In this document: positions 25,140 to 33,179 of the stretch, piece by piece
Layout of the letters: every line of letters begins with the position of its first letter
How positions within the stretch are numbered: position 1 is the first letter of the stretch
From: Streptomyces uncialis
Lineage (GTDB): Bacteria > Actinomycetota > Actinomycetes > Streptomycetales > Streptomycetaceae
Reading direction: 5' to 3'
DNA length: 64,000 nt
Assembly: GCF_001905345.1 (NCBI RefSeq)
Contig: NZ_LFBV01000003.1
Coordinates: forward strand, 674,985-738,984
Translations under genes and position numbers: made by a program
Notes under the pieces: generated by a model
What the model was told of the DNA's origin: nothing
Database searches by the model: none
The model's input: only the letters and a program-made list of their open reading frames with translations

Positions 25140-26218
25140 GGGGCCAGCCCCTCCTTCTGCTGCGCGGCCTGGTCGGCGCGCGGCTCGGTGCGCCAGGCGT
25201 GGCCGCCGTCGCTCCAGACATTGGTGTAGAGACGGGACAGATCCGGCCAGGCGCCGCCCTTCGCCTCCTCGGTGGCCGCGTCGATCTCGGTCACGATCTC
25301 GGCGTCGACCGCGTCCAGCTCGGCCGGGTCGAAGCCCCGGCCGATCAGCCGCTCCCGGTAGGTGATCATCGGGTCCTTCTCCATCCAGGCGCGGACCTCG
25401 CCGGGATCGCGGTACTTCGCCGGGTCGGCCCGGGAGTGGCCGCCGTGCCGGTAGGTGACGGCCTCGATCAGGGCGGGCCCGCCCCCCGCGCGGGCCCGGG
25501 CGATCGCCGCGGACGCCGTCAGGTACACCTCGTCCGGGTCGTTGCCGTCGATGACGACGGAGTCCAGGTTGTAGGCCGACGCGCGGTCGGCCGCCGGGTT
25601 CTGGACCGCGGTGACGCTGTCGATGCGGGTGTACTCCATGTACAGGTTGTTCTCGCACACGAAGACGACCGGCAGGTTCCAGATGACGGCGAAGTTCAGC
25701 GCCTCGTGGAACGCGCCGATGTTGGTGGCGCCGTCGCCGAAGAAGCAGACGGTGACCTGTTCGGTGCCCCGGTACTGGGCCGACCAGGCGGCGCCGTTGG
25801 CGATGACGAGCTGCGCGCCGATGATGGCGTACGAGCCGAGGATGCCGCGTTCGGCGTCGATGAGGTGCATCGAGCCGCCCTTGCCGTGCATCAGCCCGTT
25901 GTCCCGGCCGAGGAGTTCGGCCATCAGGGGGGCGAGCGGGGTGCCGCGGGCGACGAGGTGGTTGTGGCCCCGGTAGGTGATGAAGGAGTAGTCGTCGGGC
26001 CGCATCGCGGCGGCGACCCCGGCGGCGACGGCCTCCTGGCCGATCCCGAGGTGGGTGGTGCCCTTGACCAGGTTCTGGAGGAACAGGTCGTACGCCCGCT
26101 TCTCGAACTTTCGGGCGGTGGACATGGTCCGGTAGAGGGAGAGCGCTGTCTCCTCGGACACGTCCCCGCTCACGGGTCCCGTGAGCGGCGCAAACGCGGC
26201 GCTGGTGTCGACGGACAT
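25136..26218 (-). CDS. 2-oxoacid/acetoin dehydrogenase E1 alpha subunit
   Basis: 360-residue thiamine-diphosphate E1 alpha subunit. The cofactor motif GDGATNIGAFHEALNFAVIW...CENN is complete, preceded by HGKGGSMHL and followed by YRHGGHSRADPAKYR, the phosphorylation-loop region of branched-chain/acetoin E1. The start ATG 26218 (MSVDTSAAF) has an AAAGG site; an earlier ATG at 26248 adds ten Arg-rich residues and is less likely. It lies 69 bp after the M24-protein gene and overlaps E1 beta. Motifs alone cannot separate acetoin, pyruvate and branched-chain types; lack of E2/E3 means it must share them with another locus. Confidence 0.93.
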   Translation of the reverse strand: MSVDTSAAFAPLTGPVSGDVSEETALSLYRTMSTARKFEKRAYDLFLQNLVKGTTHLGIGQEAVAAGVAAAMRPDDYSFITYRGHNHLVARGTPLAPLMAELLGRDNGLMHGKGGSMHLIDAERGILGSYAIIGAQLVIANGAAWSAQYRGTEQVTVCFFGDGATNIGAFHEALNFAVIWNLPVVFVCENNLYMEYTRIDSVTAVQNPAADRASAYNLDSVVIDGNDPDEVYLTASAAIARARAGGGPALIEAVTYRHGGHSRADPAKYRDPGEVRAWMEKDPMITYRERLIGRGFDPAELDAVDAEIVTEIDAATEEAKGGAWPDLSRLYTNVWSDGGHAWRTEPRADQAAQQKEGLAP

Positions 26219-26287
26219 GGGTCCGCACCTTTCTCGACGGCGGGTCACCGGTGCCGCTCGTGGCGGCTGCCGGCCCGTCGCGTCGGC

Positions 26288-27556
26288 TCAGTACTGGTTG
26301 GCGATGAAGAGTTCGTCGGCCGGGAAGCGGGTGAGGATCTCGACCCCGGTGGCGGTGACGACGACCTCCTCCTCGATCCGGGCGGCGGAGACGCCGTCGG
26401 TGGCGGGGCAGTAGGTCTCCAGGGCGAAGACCATGCCCTCCTCGATGAGCATCGGGCTCTCCAGCGAGGTGAGGCGGCTGATGATGGGCCGCTCGTGCAG
26501 GGCGAGACCGAGGCCGTGCCCGAAGAGCAGCCCGAACGCGGTCTTCTCGTCCTGGACGCCGATCTCCTCGGCGGTCGGCCACAGCCGTGCGACGTCGGCG
26601 GTGGACACACCGGGCCGGATGGCGTCGATGGCGACGTCCATCCATTCCCGGGCGCGGGTGTAGGCGTCCCGCTGGACGGTGGTGGCACGGCCGACGTTGA
26701 ACGTGCGGTAGTAGCACGTCCGGTAGCCGTTGTAGGAGTGCATGATGTCGAAGAACGCCTGGTCTCCCGGGCGGATGATGCGGTCGGAGAAGTTGTGCGG
26801 ATGCGGGTTGCAGCGCTCGCCGGACACCGCGTTGATGGACTCGACGTCGTCGGAACCCATCTCGTAGAGCCGCTTGTTGGCGAGGGCCACGATCTCGTTC
26901 TCGCGGACGCCGGGCTTCAGTGCCTCGGTGATGTCGTGGTAGACGCCGTCGACCATGGCGGCGGCCATCGACAGCAGGGTGATCTCGTCGCGGTTCTTGA
27001 TCTGCCGGGCGTCGAGCATGGTCTGCTGGCCGTCGCGGATGTCGAGGCCCTGGCGGGTCAGCTCGGTGTGCATCGGCAGGTCGAGCAGATCGACCCCGAC
27101 GGGCATCCCCCCGACACCGGCCTGGGCCAGCCGGTCCTTGATCTCCGTGACGGCGCGTCCCATCAGATCGGCGTCCGGGGGGACCGCGCCGCGCATGGTG
27201 GTCCACGAGGAGAGACAGTTCTCGGGCTTCATCCAGGGCGCGTACATCCGGTTGTGCACCGCGGCCGAGCCGAAGTCCCACAGGATCAGCTCGCCGGTAC
27301 GGGTGTAGATCGCGTACCGCGACAGCTTCTCGCGGGTCCACTCACCGATGGATATACCGGTGAGGTAGCGGATGTTGTTGTTGTCGAACACCAGCACCGC
27401 GCCCAGCTCGCTCGCCTCCAGGGCCTGCTGGATACGGGCCAGCCGGTAGGAGCGCAGCCGGTCGAAGTTGACCCGCTCCTCGAAGTCGACGAGGCCGTGG
27501 CCGGGCGCGGGGGCGACGGGCAGCGGAGGGGTCGGGGGAACAGCGGAGGGGCTCAT
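26288..27556 (-). CDS. M24-fold (creatinase/Xaa-Pro peptidase-like) protein with an altered metal site
   Basis: 422-residue pita-bread-fold protein. A creatinase-type N-terminal domain (to ~165) leads into the M24 domain. Of the usual five metal ligands, Asp270 (FFDIMHSYNGY), His347 (LFGHGLGLALHE), Glu380 (FALETYCP) and Glu396 (ARIEEEVVV) are present. The second Asp of the YxxDxTRT motif is Cys281 (YRTCYYRT). Normal di-metal peptidase activity is therefore doubtful. M24 members with changed sites include creatinase and other non-peptidases. GGAG lies 5 nt before ATG 27556. It heads the M24-E1 alpha-E1 beta-dehydrogenase run, just past the terminator of the importer operon. It may act on the imported amide or peptide-like compound. 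Confidence 0.87.
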   Translation of the reverse strand: MSPSAVPPTPPLPVAPAPGHGLVDFEERVNFDRLRSYRLARIQQALEASELGAVLVFDNNNIRYLTGISIGEWTREKLSRYAIYTRTGELILWDFGSAAVHNRMYAPWMKPENCLSSWTTMRGAVPPDADLMGRAVTEIKDRLAQAGVGGMPVGVDLLDLPMHTELTRQGLDIRDGQQTMLDARQIKNRDEITLLSMAAAMVDGVYHDITEALKPGVRENEIVALANKRLYEMGSDDVESINAVSGERCNPHPHNFSDRIIRPGDQAFFDIMHSYNGYRTCYYRTFNVGRATTVQRDAYTRAREWMDVAIDAIRPGVSTADVARLWPTAEEIGVQDEKTAFGLLFGHGLGLALHERPIISRLTSLESPMLIEEGMVFALETYCPATDGVSAARIEEEVVVTATGVEILTRFPADELFIANQY

Positions 27557-27670
27557 GGGGTCTCCGTGTACGAGGGGGCGGACAGGTGGGCGGGTGCGGT
27601 GGGGTGGGCCGGCCGCGCGGAGGGCGCGGCTCGGGGGGCACCGGAGGGGGCGGAGGGACGAGGGGTGGGT

Positions 27671-27709
27671 CCGTCGCCCGGACCGCGCCGTCCGCGGTCC
27701 GGGCGACGG
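27671..27709 (-). terminator. Strong hairpin terminator after the ABC importer operon
   Basis: Perfect 17-bp arms, CCGTCGCCCGGACCGCG (27671-27687) and CGCGGTCCGGGCGACGG (27693-27709), with a 5-base loop, directly after the second ATPase stop at 27711. It separates the importer/amidohydrolase operon from the M24-E1 genes. Confidence 0.9.
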
Positions 27710-27710
27710 G

Positions 27711-28778
27711 TCAGGGGGCCGCCACCGGGACGGGCCCGGTGTGGTGGCAGGCCGCGAGCGAACCGGACGACGTGCCCGTGACCGGCAGCAGCACCGGTCC
27801 CTCGGTGCGGCACAGGTCGTCGGCCCGGGGGCATCGGGGGTGGAAGGCGCAGCCCGGGGGCGGCGCGAGCGGGCTGGGCAGTTCGGCGTCGGTGGCGAGT
27901 TCCCGCCGCCGCGCCGAGCGCTCGGACTGGAGTGCCGGGTCGGCGACCAGGGTCGAGGCCAGCAGGGTCTGGGTGTAGGGATGGGCGGGTTCCCGGTAGA
28001 CCCGTTCGGCCGGTCCGGACTCCGCGAGCTGTCCCAGGTACAGGACCCCGATGTCGTCGCTCATATGGCGGACGACCTCCAGGTCGTGCGCGATGAACAG
28101 ATAGCTGACGCCGAGTTCGCGCTGGAGTTCCTTGAGCAGGTTGATGACCTGGCTCTGGGTGGACACGTCCAGGGCGCTGACCGGTTCGTCGCAGACGATG
28201 AGCCGGGGCCGGGTGGCGAGGGCCCGGGCGATGGCCACCCGCTGGCGCTGGCCGCCGGACAGTTCGTGCGGGTAGCGCTGGGCGTGGAAGCCGGAGAGCC
28301 CCACCCGGTCCAGGGAGTCGGCGATCTCGCGGTGGCGTTCGGCGCCGGACAGCGGGCGGTGCCGGGTGAGGGCCTGCCCGAGGGTGACACCGATGGTCTG
28401 CCGCGGGTTCAGCGAGGACAGCGGGTCCTGGAAGACGACCTGCACGTCCCGGTTGAACGAGGGCGGGGTGCGCCGGCCGAAGGCGGCGATGTCCTGGCCG
28501 TCGAAGAGGACCCGTCCCTCGGAGACCGGGGCGAGGCGCAGGATGGCCCGTCCGATGCTGCTCTTGCCGGAGCCGGACTCCCCGACCAGGCCGAGGGTGC
28601 GTCCGGCGCCGATGGTGAAGCTGACGTCCCGGACGGCGGTGAGCAGCTTGGGCTTGCCCGTCATGCCCCGGCCGAGCTGGTAGCGCACGGAGAGGTTCTC
28701 GACGGAGAGCAGCGGGGCCGTGCCGTCCGGCGCGGGGCCGGTGGTGTCCGGGGCGCGGTCCGTGGCCTTGTCGTTCAT
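27711..28778 (-). CDS. Dipeptide/oligopeptide-type ABC importer ATPase (DppF/OppF type)
   Basis: 355-residue ATPase of a peptide/nickel-type importer. Walker A GESGSGKSSIGRAIL, Q-loop VVFQDPLSSLNPRQT, signature ELSGGQRQRVAIARAL, Walker B LIVCDEPVSALDVSTQ and H-loop LFIAHDL are all intact. The C-terminal oligopeptide-transporter extension has the cysteine cluster GCAFHPRCPRADDLC and CHH. The ATG at 28778 overlaps the previous gene by ATGA. It powers uptake together with the ATPase fused to permease 2. The next element is a strong terminator, so it ends the operon. Confidence 0.93.
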   Translation of the reverse strand: MNDKATDRAPDTTGPAPDGTAPLLSVENLSVRYQLGRGMTGKPKLLTAVRDVSFTIGAGRTLGLVGESGSGKSSIGRAILRLAPVSEGRVLFDGQDIAAFGRRTPPSFNRDVQVVFQDPLSSLNPRQTIGVTLGQALTRHRPLSGAERHREIADSLDRVGLSGFHAQRYPHELSGGQRQRVAIARALATRPRLIVCDEPVSALDVSTQSQVINLLKELQRELGVSYLFIAHDLEVVRHMSDDIGVLYLGQLAESGPAERVYREPAHPYTQTLLASTLVADPALQSERSARRRELATDAELPSPLAPPPGCAFHPRCPRADDLCRTEGPVLLPVTGTSSGSLAACHHTGPVPVAAP

Positions 28779-30844
28779 CGGGCACCTGCCAGGTCGAGTT
28801 CGGAGGCCCGCAGACAGCGCACCCCGTCGATGTCGACCGGCACCGGTGTGGTGCGGCAGGCGTCGGTGGCGTACGGGCAGCGCGGGTGGAAGCGGCAGCC
28901 CTGGGGCCAGTCCCAGGCCGGGGGGACCCGTCCGGGGATGGTGGCGAGCGGCTCGTCGCCGTTCCCGTGGTGCGGTACCGCGGCCAGCAGGGCCTCGGTG
29001 TACGGGTGCCGGGGAGTGGCGAACGCGTCCCGTACGGTGCGCTGTTCGGCGATCTGGCCGGCGTACATGACGGCGATCCGGTCGCAGCTGTCGGCCACCA
29101 CACCGAGGTCGTGGGTGATCAGCAGCAGCGACATCGACAGCCGTTCCCGCAGTCCGGCGAGCAGGTCGAGGACCTGGGCCTGGATGGTGACGTCGAGCGC
29201 GGTGGTCGGCTCGTCCGCGATGAGCAGCTCCGGGTCGCAGGCCAGCGCGCCGGCGATGACGACCCGCTGGGCCATGCCTCCGGAGAACTGGTGCGGGTAG
29301 TCCTTGAGCCGTTCCCGGGGTGCGGGGACGCCGACGAGGTTGAGGAGTTCGGCGGCCCGTTCGGTGGCCTGGTTGCGGTTCAGGTCGCTGTGGGCGCGGA
29401 TGGCGTCGGTGAGCTGGCGCCCCACGGTGTGCACCGGGGAGAGCGCGGAGCCCGGGTCCTGGAAGACCATGCCGACGCGTCCGCCGCGCACCTTGCGGAG
29501 TTTCTCGCCGCGCAGTCCGGCGAGTTCGGTGTCCTGGAGCCGGATGGAGCCGGAGGCGACGGTGACGCCCCGGGGCAGCAGTCCGAGGATCGCGGAGGCG
29601 GTGATGGACTTGCCGCAGCCGGACTCGCCGACGAGGCCGAAGGTCTCGCCGCGGTTGATGTGGAAGGACACCCCGGAGACGAGCTGGGCGCCGCCGGGGT
29701 CGGTGACGGTGAGCCCGTCGAGGCGGAGCAGGGCGTCGGCGGGTGCCGGTGCGGGGCCGCGGACGGTGGTGAGTGCCGTGGCGGTCGCGGTGGCCGGGAC
29801 GGCTTCGGCCGTGGGCCGGTCGGTGACCGTGGCCGTGGCCTTCGCCGTGCTGTCCATCGGGCCGTCCGCCGCCGGTTCGGCCGGGGTGTTCGCCGGCGCG
29901 AGGTCGGTCAGGGCGGCCGGGCCGATGCCGGTGGGGTCCCCGGGCCCCGCCGGGACGGTCGTCCCGGCGGGGGCCTTGGACCTGCCGGGCCGGGTCGCCC
30001 CCGCCGACCGGGGCGACCCGGCGTCCCTCAACCCGTCCCCCAACAGGTTGAAGACCAGGACGCTCAGGGTGATCGCGGCGCCGGGCAGGATCGCGAGCAG
30101 CGGGTGCTCGGCGACATGCTGGCGGGACGCGTCGAGCATGGCGCCCCAGCTCACCGCGGTGGTGTCGACGCCGACGCCGAGGAAGCTCAGGGTCGCCTCG
30201 ATGAGCAGGGCCGTGCCGAGCGCGATGGACGCCTGCACGATGAGGGGCGGCGACACGTTCGGCAGCACCTGGCGGAACATGATCGACAGGGGGCGCAGTC
30301 CGAGGACCCGGGCGGCGTCCACGTACAGCTTCTCGCGTTCGGCGAGGACCACGGCGCGGGTGATGCGCATGAAGCTGACGGCGAAGATGAGTCCTACGGC
30401 GAGCATCGCGTTGCCGAGGCCGTTGCCGAGGACGGCGACCAGGGCGAGGGCGAGCAGCAGGGCGGGGATGGACTGCATGACGTCGGCGATCCGCATGCCG
30501 ATCCGGTCCCACCAGCCGCCCCGGTAGCCGACGAACAGTCCGAGGCCGACGCCGAGGACGAGTCCGATGGCGACGGACTCGCCGGAGGCGAGGAGCGCGG
30601 TGCGGGTGCCGTAGATCAGCCGGGTCAGGGTGTCGCGGCCGAGGTCGTCGGTGCCGAGGAGGTGGTCGGCGCTGGGACCCTGGAGCTTGTCCGCGACGCT
30701 GATCTCGGTGGGGCCGTACGGCGCGATGAGCGGGGCCGCGAGGGCAAGGGTGATCTGGAGGGCGAGGAAGGCCAGACAGATCACGGTGACGGGCTGCCGC
30801 AGCAGACGGCTGAAGGTGCCGGCCCGTGCCTGGTGGGTGCTCAT
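28775..30844 (-). CDS. Fused ABC importer permease (DppC type) plus ATPase (DppD type)
   Basis: 689-residue fusion of two proteins that are normally separate. Residues 1-~285 are a DppC-type permease: GTDDLGRDTLTRLIYGTRTALLAS near 63-90, several membrane helices, and the EAA-type loop DAARVLGLRPLSIMFRQVLP. Then comes a ~95-residue Pro/Ala/Thr-rich linker, and from ~385 a DppD-type ATPase: GESGCGKSITASAILGL, FQDPGSALSPV, FSGGMAQRVVIAGAL, LLIADEPTTALDVTIQ, ITHDLGVV, and the cysteine cluster GCRFHPRCPYATDAC. The frame is open throughout with no stop, so this is a real fusion and not two overlapping genes. It is coupled by ATGA to both neighbours. Confidence 0.92.
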   Translation of the reverse strand: MSTHQARAGTFSRLLRQPVTVICLAFLALQITLALAAPLIAPYGPTEISVADKLQGPSADHLLGTDDLGRDTLTRLIYGTRTALLASGESVAIGLVLGVGLGLFVGYRGGWWDRIGMRIADVMQSIPALLLALALVAVLGNGLGNAMLAVGLIFAVSFMRITRAVVLAEREKLYVDAARVLGLRPLSIMFRQVLPNVSPPLIVQASIALGTALLIEATLSFLGVGVDTTAVSWGAMLDASRQHVAEHPLLAILPGAAITLSVLVFNLLGDGLRDAGSPRSAGATRPGRSKAPAGTTVPAGPGDPTGIGPAALTDLAPANTPAEPAADGPMDSTAKATATVTDRPTAEAVPATATATALTTVRGPAPAPADALLRLDGLTVTDPGGAQLVSGVSFHINRGETFGLVGESGCGKSITASAILGLLPRGVTVASGSIRLQDTELAGLRGEKLRKVRGGRVGMVFQDPGSALSPVHTVGRQLTDAIRAHSDLNRNQATERAAELLNLVGVPAPRERLKDYPHQFSGGMAQRVVIAGALACDPELLIADEPTTALDVTIQAQVLDLLAGLRERLSMSLLLITHDLGVVADSCDRIAVMYAGQIAEQRTVRDAFATPRHPYTEALLAAVPHHGNGDEPLATIPGRVPPAWDWPQGCRFHPRCPYATDACRTTPVPVDIDGVRCLRASELDLAGAR

Positions 30845-31785
30845 TGAGGCCTCACCTTCGGGTTGATCACGCCGTACAGGACGTCGGCGCCCAGGTTGAC
30901 CAGGAGGACGATGACGGCGACGAGGACGATGGAGCCCTGGAGCACCGGGTAGTCGGCGCGTACGACGCTGTCGATGAGGAGGGTGCCGAGGCCGGGGACC
31001 GCGAAGATCCGTTCGATGACGAAGCTTGCGGCGACCAGGACGGACATCTGGATGGCGATGACCGCGAGGACCGGGACCATGGCGTTCTTGGTGGCGTACC
31101 GCAGGACGATCCGCCGCCGTTTGATGCCGCGGGCCAGCAGGGTCTGGACGTACGGCGACTCCAGGGCGTCGATCATCGCGCTGCGGGTCTGCCGGGCGAT
31201 GACGGCCGCGGTGTGGGAGCCGAGGGCCAGGGCGGGCAGGATCATGCCCTGGAACCAGGCGGCGGGGTCCTCGGTGAGCGGGGTGTAGCCGACGACGGGC
31301 AGCCAGCCGAGGTTGACCGCGAAGACCAGGACCAGCAGCATCGCGAGCCAGAAGCTCGGTACGGCGAGTCCGAGGGCGACGACGGTGGTCAGCAGCCGGT
31401 CGGCGACGGTGCCGGGGCGCAGTGCCCCGAGCACCCCGAGCGGGACACCGACGGCCAGGGCGATGACCATACCGGCGATGGCGAGCGACAGGGTGATGCC
31501 GATGCCGGTGCCGATGGACTCGGTGACGGGGACGCTGGTGTAGAGGGAGGCCCCGAGGTCACCGCCGAGGGCGCCGCCGAGCCAGTCCACGTACTGCTCG
31601 AACAGCGAGCGGTCGAGGCCGAGCTGGGCGGTCATGGCCGCCTTGTCCTCGGCCGGCGCGCCCTCGCCGAGGATCTGCGCCACCGGGTCGGTGGGCGTCA
31701 TGTGCACCAGGCTGAAGACGAACACCGACACCAGCAGCAGGGTGGGAAGTGCGGACAGCAGCCGCCGCACAAGGAACTTGGTCAC
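30841..31785 (-). CDS. Dipeptide-type ABC importer permease (DppB type)
   Basis: 314-residue first permease of the importer. It begins with the helix FLVRRLLSALPTLLLVSVFVFSL and the typical DPVAQILGEGAPAED region. About six membrane segments follow, with an EAA loop near ESPYVQTLLARGIKRRRIVLRYATKNAM and the family ending LVNLGADVLYGVINPKVRPQ. It pairs with the permease half of the downstream fusion protein. GTG start at 31785 overlapping the amidohydrolase stop by GTGA, so the importer is coupled to catabolic enzymes. Confidence 0.93.
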   Translation of the reverse strand: MTKFLVRRLLSALPTLLLVSVFVFSLVHMTPTDPVAQILGEGAPAEDKAAMTAQLGLDRSLFEQYVDWLGGALGGDLGASLYTSVPVTESIGTGIGITLSLAIAGMVIALAVGVPLGVLGALRPGTVADRLLTTVVALGLAVPSFWLAMLLVLVFAVNLGWLPVVGYTPLTEDPAAWFQGMILPALALGSHTAAVIARQTRSAMIDALESPYVQTLLARGIKRRRIVLRYATKNAMVPVLAVIAIQMSVLVAASFVIERIFAVPGLGTLLIDSVVRADYPVLQGSIVLVAVIVLLVNLGADVLYGVINPKVRPQ

Positions 31786-33179
31786 CGGACCGGTCCCAGG
31801 TCCGGGACCGGTCCGCCCTGCGCGGCGGCGTCGGCGAAGACCCGCTCGCGGACCCGGCGGGTCGCGGCGCCCGCGGCGGTGGGGTCGAGGTCGGTGAGGA
31901 CCTTGCCCCGCTTGCGGATCCGGCCGCCGACGATGACGGTGTCGACGTCACGCGGGGTGGTCTGGAGGACGATGTGCGCGGCGGGGTCGCCGAGGGCGAC
32001 GCCGTAGGGCTCGGTGTCGACGAGGACGACGTCCGCGAGCCGGCCGGGGGTGAGGCGGCCGAGTTCGTCGCCGAGACCGAGGTGGGCGGCGGCGTTGACG
32101 GTGGCGAACTCCAGCATGTCGCGGGGCTGGACGAGGGGGACGCCGGGGCTGTGCTCCAGCGGCCAGCGGCCGGCCTCGCGTTCGGTGGTGGCGTCGACGT
32201 TGCGCATCAGCAGGAAGGTGAGGCGCATCGCGGCGAACAGGTCGATGGAGACCCGGGCGTGGGTGTCGATGCCGAGGCTGGGGCGGGCGCCCGCGCGGTG
32301 GGCGCGGTTGAGGATGGTCATGGACCGGCCGCCGCCGAACTCGCCCTCGGGGGTGAAGGAGATACCGCCGCCGCAGGCCGCGAGCGCCGCCAGCTCGCTG
32401 TCGTCGGCGGCGTTGGCGTGCGCGGGGACGATGTCGGAGCCGAGGAGTCCGGCCTCGTGCAGGGCGCGGATCTGGCCGGGCGGGTTCTGGTGGACGCTCA
32501 TCCGCATCCCGAGTTCCCGGGCGAGCAGGATCTCCTTGGTGACGCGGTCCATGGACCCGTACTCGATGGAGCCGAGCGCCATGCCGACCCTGAGCAGTCC
32601 GTCGCCGCCGAGGTTGATCTCCTCGTGCAGGCGCTGGACGTGCTCCAGGCGCCAGGCGTGGTCCTCGGGCGGGGCGCCGAAGCTGCCGAGCATGCCGTAG
32701 GCGAAGAGGGCGCGCTGGCCGGTACGGCGGTGGGCGCTCAGTCCGGCCTCGGCGGCCTCGGGGGACATGACGTTGTGGCAGAAGTCGAGGACCCCGGTGA
32801 CTCCGGCGTCGAGCATCTGGACGGAGCCGGAGAACGTGGCGTCGTGGATGTCGTCGGGGCCGAAGTGCTCGCGGAGGTAGAAGACCTCGCGCTGGTAGTC
32901 GTCGCCGGTCCAGCCCCGGGCGTGGAGTCCCTTGAGGGGGGTCTGCCAGGCGTGCATATGGGTGTCGATGAGACCGGGGATGGCGATCATGCCGCGGGCG
33001 TCGATGACCTCGGCGTCGCCGGGCACCTGGTCCGCGAGGTCCGGTCCGACGGCGGTGATGCGGTCCCCGGTGATCAGGATGTCACCGGTGGTGAGGTCGC
33101 CGTAGCCGGGGTCCATGGTGAGGACGGTGGCGCCCTTGATCAGCAGGCGGCGCTCGTCGGTCGAGGTGTTCTCAGGCAC
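31782..33179 (-). CDS. Amidohydrolase (ATZ/TRZ-like, metal-dependent)
   Basis: 465-residue cytosolic amidohydrolase of the deaminase/hydrolase type. Metal-site residues appear in order: HxH in LIDTHMHAWQTPLKG, then His in MSVHQNPPGQ, His in VPAHANAADDSE and the Asp of SLGIDTHARVSIDLF. Members hydrolyse or deaminate ring or chain C-N bonds (cytosine, chlorohydrolase and methylthioadenosine-deaminase types). The C-terminal beta domain reads GRLADVVLVDTEPYG. GTG start at 33179, 8-bp overlap with the second amidohydrolase gene. Sitting in an importer operon, it presumably attacks the imported compound; the substrate is unknown. Confidence 0.9.
   Translation of the reverse strand: MPENTSTDERRLLIKGATVLTMDPGYGDLTTGDILITGDRITAVGPDLADQVPGDAEVIDARGMIAIPGLIDTHMHAWQTPLKGLHARGWTGDDYQREVFYLREHFGPDDIHDATFSGSVQMLDAGVTGVLDFCHNVMSPEAAEAGLSAHRRTGQRALFAYGMLGSFGAPPEDHAWRLEHVQRLHEEINLGGDGLLRVGMALGSIEYGSMDRVTKEILLARELGMRMSVHQNPPGQIRALHEAGLLGSDIVPAHANAADDSELAALAACGGGISFTPEGEFGGGRSMTILNRAHRAGARPSLGIDTHARVSIDLFAAMRLTFLLMRNVDATTEREAGRWPLEHSPGVPLVQPRDMLEFATVNAAAHLGLGDELGRLTPGRLADVVLVDTEPYGVALGDPAAHIVLQTTPRDVDTVIVGGRIRKRGKVLTDLDPTAAGAATRRVRERVFADAAAQGGPVPDLGPVR

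Noticed and set aside
25140..27341. In-frame extension that would join the E1 beta gene to a ~1060-residue protein
   Set aside because: The added part is Arg/Pro-rich and is the shadow of the E1 alpha and M24 genes in another frame. E1 beta starts cleanly at 25139 by ATGA overlap.
25199..27781. 860-codon plus-strand open frame opposite E1 alpha and the M24 gene
   Set aside because: Antisense shadow with no recognisable domain; the minus-strand genes here are unmistakable.
28886..30847. Long plus-strand open frame opposite the permease-ATPase fusion
   Set aside because: It is an antisense frame kept open by high third-position GC. The translation is Gly/Asp/Glu-rich with no family features.
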